Assembly (NCBI GenBank): GCA_947652115.1
Contig: OX393564.1
Span: 14,948,776-15,012,775 of the forward strand
Source of the DNA: Blastomussa wellsi
Lineage: Eukaryota; Cnidaria; Anthozoa; Scleractinia; Plerogyridae
Length of the DNA: 64,000 bases
Reading direction: 5' to 3'
A model generated the notes under the pieces. That model made no database searches, was not told the DNA's origin, and saw nothing but the letters and a program-made list of their open reading frames with translations. Made by a program: the position numbers and the translations under genes. Position 1 is the stretch's first letter. The number at the start of each line of letters is the position of its first letter. Positions 56,901 through 64,000 of this stretch are shown one piece after another.

Positions 56901-57297
56901 TTATGTTACTCCTATTGATTCAGACATCGACATTGAAAGCTGGCCAGTATTGGATCCCCTGCCACCTTCATATACACCAAAGAGTAGTGGCCCACCAGCA
57001 CCAGCAGCAGATGGGGCTGCAAGCAACTTTAAGGCAAAAAAAAAGAGATCTGTTGGCTGGGTGTATGTTCCTGAGGCAGAGTTTCAAGCATCAAGAATTC
57101 CGGATCCTCTTGATGCTCCACTTACAATTGACGGGAAAAAAATCCAAGGAAAAGGAAGCCAACACAACCTTTTGATATATAGCTTCATTTTCACTGTCTG
57201 CCTGCCATTAGCGAAAATTGTTTTGATTATCTGTTTTGATTTAACAGTACACATTGCATCCGCAGGCTCATCCAGTCATTTTAAACAGACATCTTGA
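53905..57297 (+). CDS. Uncharacterised seven-exon gene, divergent from CACTA transposase
   Basis: Exons 53905-54156, 54791-54919, 55028-55224, 55484-55557, 55925-56022, 56576-56650 and 56761-57297 have consensus GT/AG sites, and all junction phases agree, giving about 455 residues. Start MAGNVLENIIREALSNISPN. Acidic/serine stretches (SSDDEEDDGFSFSSG) and lysine-rich stretches (KKSPKTTEKCNKKSKDKSKD) alternate. Near the end come WPVLDPLPPSYTPKSS and GWVYVPEAEFQASRIPDPLD. The final 40 residues include a hydrophobic stretch (IYSFIFTVCLPLAKIVLIIC) and may be retained intron instead. I recognise no domain. Its head-to-head position suggests it is the second gene of the CACTA element, though a host gene is possible. 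Confidence 0.6.
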
Positions 57298-57496
57298 ACG
57301 ATTTAAGATTATTTTATTTTCATTAATTGAAGACTTAATTAAGTATGTCGAGATGACAACATGTCCTCAGGTTTTGAGAACTCTTATACTGAGTAAGGTT
57401 TTAATTATAAATAAGGTCTGCAAGGCTCAGGGATATATTCTATCTGAAATAATTGGATTGTCTGGCTTACTATATTTTGCGAAACGAAACAAAACA

Positions 57497-58135
57497 AAAT
57501 GAGATCTGTATTTTGCGAAACCAGCTCCTCGTTGACGGCCACCGTATATTTAAACTCTTTCTTTGTATTTGTGGACGTCTTTCGTAAATCACTATAATCG
57601 ATCAGTCAGATTTGTTTCTGTGAACGGCCGAAAAGTTTAAAATAAACATCGCAAGTGCTAAGTTTTTGTCACAACAAAATCTGTATTTTGCAAAATGAGC
57701 TCAATCTTCAACCGCGGCAGTATTTAAATTCTTCCTTTGCATTAAATATTCGCAGACGTCTTTCGTAAACAATTCTTGATGACTTCATCATAAAATTTAA
57801 AATAAACACCGGAAGTGCTGTCAGTTACTAAACAACAAGATCTGATCTGTATTTTGCAAAACAAGCTCTTTGTCAACCGTGACGTACGACCGTGTTTAAA
57901 CCTTTTCTTTGTATTCGTGGACGTCTTTTGTAAACAATTCTTAATTGTTTCACCATAACAGTAAGATTTATTTTTGTGAACAGCCAAAAAATTAAAAATA
58001 GACACCGGAAATGCTAAATAGTAACTGTTGCGAAACAACAAGATCTGTATTTTGCTAAACGACATCTTCATCTTACTTGTTTCTTTGTGCATCCACAAAC
58101 GTTTTTCTTAAATACTCCTCGCTGCGATGATCATT
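57497..58135. repeat. Tandem array, unit about 180 bp, about 3.5 copies
   Basis: Four diverged units begin near 57503, 57671, 57848 and 58042 with AGATCTGTATTTTGC-AAAC, then share TTTAAAC/TTTAAATTCTT, TTTGTATT-GTGGACGTCTTT and AAATAAACACCGGAAGTGCT-like words. A further AGATCTGTATTTTGCGAA occurs at about 58166. The units could be satellite DNA or subterminal repeats of a large element. Confidence 0.8.
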
Positions 58136-58440
58136 TCTTAATAAAAAATAGAAAGTCAAGAGGTCAGATCTGTATTTTGCGAAGTGTCAGCTCTTGACTG
58201 TGAACCGCAAATTAAGATATTAAAAGTTAAATTGTTTGAACTTCACGAAGGCACAAGTTCATGATTTCTGATCTACATGTCTCAGTGATTCCATTCTTTC
58301 TCAAGGTAAATTAAAGTTAAAAAGAACATTGAACTCCAATCTGCAATTTGTTAAATTCCAAAAGAACGAGCTCTAAGTTAGAGATGCAGTAACTGTAGAG
58401 TTTGTGCATGGTCTGATCAAATTTAAGGCATAATTATGTA

Positions 58441-58482
58441 TTTACTCGTGTATAAGTCGAACTCGTGTATAAGTCGACCCCT
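58441..58482. repeat. Short direct repeat resembling a DNA-transposon terminus
   Basis: CTCGTGTATAAGTCGA occurs twice in tandem and is followed by CCCCTCATTTTTGAA. GTATAAGTCGACC-type sequence is frequent at ends of mariner/pogo-like elements. No partner end was found. Confidence 0.4.
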
Positions 58483-58941
58483 CATTTTTGAAGTCTGAAA
58501 TCAGATTTTCTGTATTTCTGGCAAAAAAGTTAAAATTCAGATCAACAGAATTTTCTCAAAAAGTCTCTTATTTCTGAGGACACAGTAGACAAAATAGTGG
58601 AGGAAGATGCAACTGTGTGAAATGTAGTTTATTAGCATTTGTTATCAATCGTGCATACACAAACACTTCAGTTTACTTGTCGATGAATTTTTCCATCTTT
58701 TCCTTTAGTTTGAAGTAAATCATACTGAAAATGAAACTTTACTGCACTGAACTAACCTTTCAATATGTTTTGGCATTAAAAGCACCTTTAGTAGACGTAG
58801 GGAAACTCAAAGAACTTCGAAAAACAGCTCGGTGAAAAACCGGCATTTAGATGACGGCGAAATTAGTGATTTCCTTCGTCACTATATACGAGCTTTTTAC
58901 GAAGCCAAATAGTTAGTCGGTAGAATTAAGTAAATTACCTA

Positions 58942-59850
58942 CCTTGAGGCAGCCACTAACCCTTTAACTTAGTGGCGACCTTTCGATAGCTACATAATAC
59001 GTGGATCTTGAGGTAGCCACTACCCTATAACTTAGTGGCGACCTTTCAAGAAGTATATAAACGGTGGACCTTAGGGTAGCCACTACCCCTTTAACTTAGT
59101 GGCGACCTTTCGACAAGAATATGATGCGTGTACCTTGGGGTAGCCACTACCCTATAACTTAGTGGCGACCTTTCGAGAAGTATATTGACAGTGGACCTTG
59201 GGGTAGCCACTACCCTATAACTTAGTGGCGACCTTACGAGAAGTATATAAACGGTGGACCATAGGGTAGCCACTACCCGTATAACTTAGTGGCGACCTTT
59301 CGAGAAGAATATGAACGGCGTAACTTGGGGTAGCCACTAACCCTTTAACTTAGTGGCGACCTTTCGACAAGAATATGATGCGTGTACCTTGGGGTAGCCA
59401 CTACCCTATAACTTAGTGGCGACCTTTCGAGAAGAATATTGACGGTGGACCTTGGGGTAGCCACTAACCCTTTAACTTAGTGGCGACCTTTCGAGAAGTA
59501 TATAACGGTGTACCTTGGGGTAGCCACTACCCTATAACTTAGTGGCGACCTTTCGAGAAGTATATTGTGCGTGTACCTTGGCGTAGCCACTACCCTATAA
59601 CTTAGTGGCGACCTTTCGAGAAGTATATAATGCGTGTACCTTGGGGTAGCCACTACCCTATAACTTAGTGGCGACCTTTCGATAAGTATATGAAACGTTG
59701 AACCTTTAGGTAGCCACTAACCCTTTAACTTACTGGCGACCTTTCCTTAAATTATAAAACGTTGAACCTTAACGTAGCCGCTTACCCTATAACCTACTGG
59801 TGATCTTTCGAGAAATGTATAACAGTTGGACCTTGGGGTAGCCAATAACC
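58942..59850. repeat. Satellite array of 63-bp monomers with internal hairpin
   Basis: About 15 copies of a 62-64 bp monomer, consensus core GGGTAGCCACTACCCTATAA then CTTAGTGGCGACCTTTCGAG. Within each monomer GGTAGCCACTA and TAGTGGCGACC are inverted with one mismatch, so every unit can form an 11-bp stem. Monomers 3 and 4 resemble 7 and 8 (including the GATGCGTGTA and TGAC-GTGGA tails), a sign of a higher-order duplication of about 250 bp. The first and last copies are the most diverged. Confidence 0.95.
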
Positions 59851-60569
59851 CATTTCTTGATAACTGTTGCATTTATTTAAGATTTCTGGCATTTTACATT
59901 TCCTGATCACCAGTCGTTCGTATTTGGGACTGAGATTCCGTCCCAAGGTGCCGTAACGTGTCCCTCTTACGATTAATATGTAGTCCTCAACTTCATTTTC
60001 TGGACGGATAATTTTCTAGCTGTTCCCCTGAGAGCTTTTAATAAAATTTCAGCTACAAAATGTCATATTATTACTGCTCAACGGTAGTATTTTCAGTAAG
60101 TACTATTTATTAAGCGTGGAGTTCTTACTTTCGTCGATGAGATGTACAGTTCAGTTTTTTAGATTTCTTTTATTTGTACTTAGACTCTTTCAGTTTGTTA
60201 AATTTCTTTGGTGTTGTCATTCAAATGAATCATCTTCGATGGAACTTTTTCAAATACATTTAAGCCATTTTTTAAACTTGGAAATTTGTCAAATTAACGT
60301 TGTTTACGGTCACAAACAGGAGGATCTACATGCGATAATCAGTGTCACAAATGTAATTTACCCAAAGAGCCGCATATTTCACCAGGGAATCTCTACGAAA
60401 CGCTGAGATCAGATTTCACCAGGGTATGAAATTTCTCAACTTTGGATGTTAACGACGTGGCGAGTGTTCTTGAGTTGAATACGTATAGTGAACAACACTT
60501 ATTCGGCCTAAAATATTTTCTGTCTCAACTGTGAAGCGTAATCATCAAGTTTTCGACAAGAGTTCGACA

Positions 60570-63500
60570 ATGGATACATCTGGTACATCGCCCATTGGAG
60601 GGTTTACTTTCCTTGGCAAAGATCGGACCATGGTAAGTACCGTGTGCCATCATATCATATGCGGCAAATGTTTTTTCTTTTTTTTTTAATCGAGTATGTT
60701 TGTACTGTAAAAGATCGATCATTGTCAATTCCATCATTGACCAACGATTACGAAGAATCTTTCGAAAATGTTCGCAGAAAGGTCAATATTTTCAAATTGT
60801 ATTTCTTTATGGAAGTCTTTGTGTGATCATCGATCACTTTTCAGTACTTTTGTTAACGAGCTTAATTTTCACAAGGAAGGCGATTTGTTAGAAGTCAAAT
60901 ATATTTAAGAAGATATCAAGGGTCTCGTTGCATTTCTTGGAACCGTGCGTAGCTAGCGGTTTAATACACGCACTCGTCTCCACGAAACAGTTTATAAAGC
61001 GCCATCCTTGGCCCTCTTTCGCCGCCAGCGGTTATCTCATTTTCCTTCTCAAGTAGCACCTAAAATCTAAATTGTCCTTCTTTAAATTGATTGTTTGTTG
61101 AAATTTTGGTGAAACTGAAAAATCATAAGATCTTTTTACGCCCTATGAGGGCGTAAAAAGAACGTAGGCTACAGGTCATTGCCCTGAGAATATCCAAACT
61201 AAGTAATTGAAAGTCCTCTACCTGTAATTATTCTGTATGTTGTGTAGGTAATTATTATACAATTATCCAATTATTTTATATTGTTTGCTCATTTCTGCTA
61301 ACCATTGCCAGATTAGCTTTACACTAAAGGTTCATTCCATTCCTTTCCTTTTCAAGTTCAACTTATTTCTGGACTTCTTTACGCATAGGACTTCAATTTT
61401 ATCCCCACCCTAGCCATAGCAGACCCTCTAGACACAAATGACTACATAGGTTATTTTATACATTGACACAAGGTTATAAATTGCGTGTGGGGCGATATTT
61501 CGAATCGAGATGATACGCTGACAGGCTGTTTGACCTGAAGCTCAACTCGAAAACTTGATTTTTTTTTTGCTGATTTAAACAATCACAGTTGAACAATGTT
61601 GAACCTTGACTGACTATTGTGTGAAATTTTATTAGGCAACATTTAACTGGGGGTAGGGCTGCTAATGTAGAACGTACAATATTTAATATTTTTCTGAAAA
61701 ACGGCTAAAAAATATCTGAGGTACCGAATTTCGTGCAAGTGTGCCAAGCGTTTTGGAAGAGACTGTAGGTAAGATCAGTCACACACAGCAAGTTTTTTCC
61801 CCTTCGTTAAATGCCTCTTAAGCATGGGTGAAATCGCTGGTGTGATTTGAAATATTTATTTTATAGGAATTTGAAGACCGTTTGAAGTGGAAACATTGCA
61901 AGCTTTGTAGAGTTCAGGTAAGTCAGTCAATATTTCGCCGATGAGAAAGACAAAATGAACCTGATAAGATTCGCCTGCATGTCTGTTGAGTGAAGATGGC
62001 TCCGCTAAATATTTTGATTTTGATTATGGGTTGTGATATTATTATTAGTACAGGGGCATAGCCAGGATTTTTCAAAGGGGGGGGGGGGGGGGGTCACAGT
62101 GTGTCACACCCAGGGTACACACCGTATTGCCTTGACATGAATACTTTGATATGAAAAAAAATTTCAACAGTGAGCTGTCTAACTGTGATTTTCGGGGCCA
62201 AAGTATTGAAAATTCTTCAAATGTGTGCCTTTTTGCTACCTAAATATCGTATGATGCTCATTAAAAAAATACAAAATCTCCCAAAGGGGGGGGGGGTCAC
62301 GGGCACCCCAGTACCCCCCTCGCTACGCCCTTGTAGTAGTTGCCCTATAGTTGAAAGTGGACTCCTACATGTGAAACTCCTACTGATCATGAGTTGACAA
62401 CCGGAACAACTCTCCCTTTTGCTTTGTTGGCGCAGGTGTACTTTCGGTAAAAATAAAAAAAATAATAATGAAAAAAATAATGACATACTACAAACTAAAT
62501 AAATCACCAGAAACTTTAAAACACGTTATTACTTTTATTGCGTGGCTATTTTCGAAAACTCTAGCCAATTGCATGTACCAAAACTGGTATTTTTCTGCTT
62601 TAGAATTATTTTAGACAGGTTTTATTTGCTCATTTCCTCAACTGACAAATTGCCACATCGATTCTGACGACTGCCGTAAATTAGGCGCTTGTTTAAACTC
62701 TCTACTACTTGATTAAATTTTATACTTCTAGATGTCAACGATAATGAGCACTTTGACACACGTACAAGGCAAAAGGCATCAACGTCTGTTAGCTCTAAGC
62801 AATGAAGATGGAGCTGAAATGGACTTTATCGAGAAAGGATCCCTGCCACCATTGGAAAAACCGGTGAGCAATTCCGAAGAATTTCTGACTCAGCCGTAGA
62901 AACTTCGTGTAGTGTGCATTTTTATCGGTCCAAAAAGGATTGGGTGTCAATACAGACGTGAAATTAAGTAACTTTTAGTGAGTAGCGAAATAAAAAAAGT
63001 ATACATGATACCGATTTCATGTGGCTATGTGCCTGTACTCTTAACACTTGTAGCCGACTTCTATGCGATAAGAACAGTGTTCACAGGCGCGGATCCAGGA
63101 TTTTGAAATGGGGGGTGAAAATATTAAAAAAAAAATCAAAAAATCAAATATTATTTCAATATTTGAGGAATAAGAAAAAAAGAAAGAAAGAAGGGGGCTC
63201 AGAGAAAAAAAGGGGGGGGGAGATGAAAATTCACCCATTTCACCTCCCCTGGATCCGCGCCTGATTCACTTGCGACGCATTGAGAACTTTCCCCCCAACT
63301 TTTTGGCTTCGTCCGGGCTTTATTAGATGTTACGATTTCTGTGTGATTCCGCGATTACAAAAAGAAAAGAAATAAAGCACATATAGCGCATTTCTTTACC
63401 TTACAGGTACAACAAAAACCAAGCAAGCCATGCAGTTTTGATTGTGTTGAAGATTCAGCTTCAACATTTGACGACCTAATAAAGTGTGCGAAGTGGATGG

Positions 63501-64000
63501 ATAGACGTGCCCTACCTTGTTACACCAATGTCTCGAAGAAATCGACAAAAACTTGTAATGTGGTTTACTCAAAATATGTCGACCCTCCTGGAGCTTTTAG
63601 GCCTCGTATGACGCCGTCTGGACTCTGGGAATACAAAAATTGTTATTTGAAGGAGGAAGAAACAAAACCAGCGCACACCAATCTCGTTATTCCCGCAGGA
63701 GGGGAAACTGAGAACGTATACATTGAGAGTGAGGACCTAGTTGTAGATAACAAACCATTTGATTCTGGTGCAACTTGTAGGTTGTACAGAGGCTCTCTGA
63801 AAAGGAACGGAGTCAGTTTTAAAGTTGCCTGCAAAGAGTACTTAGTAAAACTGACCTACAAATATACAAACATACCAATGTTTTGCGGCACTTTGGTTTG
63901 GATATGGAAAGGTCAATGCTCGTCACCGAGTTGTTGTGGAAAGAAGTAAGACTGGCGGATGAAGAAATTGAGCACATTCACAATGCACGACAACTACTCG
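60570..64000 (+). CDS. U1-type zinc finger plus protein-kinase-like gene, 5' part
   Basis: Four exons, 60570-60632, 61867-61917, 62732-62863 and 63407 to the window end, all phase 0. Start MDTSGTSPIGGFTFLGKD. Exons 2 and 3 together make a C2H2 finger with spacing C-x2-C-x12-H-x5-H (WKHCKLCRVQ then THVQGKRHQRLL), typical of U1/matrin-type RNA-binding fingers. The last exon has CSFDCVEDSASTFDDLIKCA and, near the end, a kinase-like N-lobe: ATCRLYRGSLKRNG, VACKEYL with the likely ATP-binding Lys. One base beyond frame (run of four A at 63847-63850) the domain continues as YKHTNVLRHFGLD and MLVTELLWKEV, like the alpha-C to hinge region. The rest lies outside the window. Loop glycines are partly missing, so activity is uncertain. 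Confidence 0.65.
61132..61160. repeat. Perfect 12-bp intronic hairpin
   Basis: CTTTTTACGCCC, loop TATGA, GGGCGTAAAAAG, in intron 1 of the zinc-finger/kinase gene. Confidence 0.8.
62052..62334. mobile_element. MITE in intron, mariner-like ends
   Basis: CAGGGGCATAGCCAGG at the left and CCTCGCTACGCCCTTG at the right are inverted with few mismatches. TA flanks both sides. Long G runs follow each end. Confidence 0.65.
63084..63263. mobile_element. MITE in intron, GGATCCAGG-type ends
   Basis: CAGGCGCGGATCCAGG and CCTGGATCCGCGCCTG are exact inverted ends. The next bases (GAAATGGG-GGTGAA) are also inverted-repeated. The interior is A- and G-rich. It lies in the intron before the kinase exon. Confidence 0.8.

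Noticed and set aside
58942..59850. CRISPR-like array of regular repeats with variable spacers
   Set aside because: The whole 63-bp unit is repeated, including the spacer part, and the sequence is clearly eukaryotic. It is a satellite.
58942..59850. Hammerhead ribozyme in the satellite monomer
   Set aside because: No CTGATGA and GAAA core motifs in the monomer.
63019..63264. ORF at 63019-63264
   Set aside because: It covers a MITE with A- and G-runs in an intron.

Overview
The window is eukaryotic and probably from an anthozoan cnidarian such as a stony coral. That placement is inferred from the AT-rich sequence, short exons with GT/AG introns, and the mix of gene families (CARF-type MULE proteins, BEN protein, animal CACTA transposase, BEL/Pao and Gypsy retrotransposons, PIF/Harbinger, Tc1). 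I cannot name the species. A run of exactly 200 N (8612-8811) is a scaffold gap. Nearly every recognisable gene is a transposable element, lies inside one, or is transposase-related.

Layout. 1-616: tail of an RPA-like OB-fold/zinc-ribbon gene. 657-7817: young BEL/Pao LTR retrotransposon with 5-bp target duplications. 7839-16348: one multi-exon gene with a tandem array of mini-exons, OTU-like exons, a basic linker and a large MULE-like transposase exon with a SWIM-like zinc motif. 17558-21629: PIF/Harbinger element, complete in structure, with 33-bp inverted repeats, a Myb-like gene and a DDE transposase split by one frameshift. 21740-27291: second MULE gene (CARF-like domain, DDE core, SWIM, Ulp1/C48 SUMO-type protease, PHD finger) with one in-frame TAG. 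28.5-30.6 kb: MITEs and short repeats.

30844-53589, minus strand: CACTA/EnSpm transposase gene in seven exon blocks. About 16 kb of nested DNA sits between blocks four and five. Inside it, a 13.2-kb element bounded by CAGTG ends (35879-49057) contains a Tc1 transposase followed by two histone-type 3' stem-loops, and a seven-exon BEN-domain gene whose fourth exon is split by a Gypsy element (41770-46201). 53905-57297: a divergent uncharacterised gene. 57.5-59.9 kb: two satellite-like arrays, one of 63-bp monomers that each carry a hairpin. 60570-64000: 5' part of a gene joining a U1-type zinc finger to a protein-kinase-like domain.

Two neighbouring transposase-type genes each carry a predicted ubiquitin-family protease fold (OTU-like and Ulp1). 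The BEN gene looks like transposon cargo. The Tc1 transcript appears to end in histone-style stem-loops. Several single-base breaks lie in homopolymers and could be assembly indels rather than true mutations.
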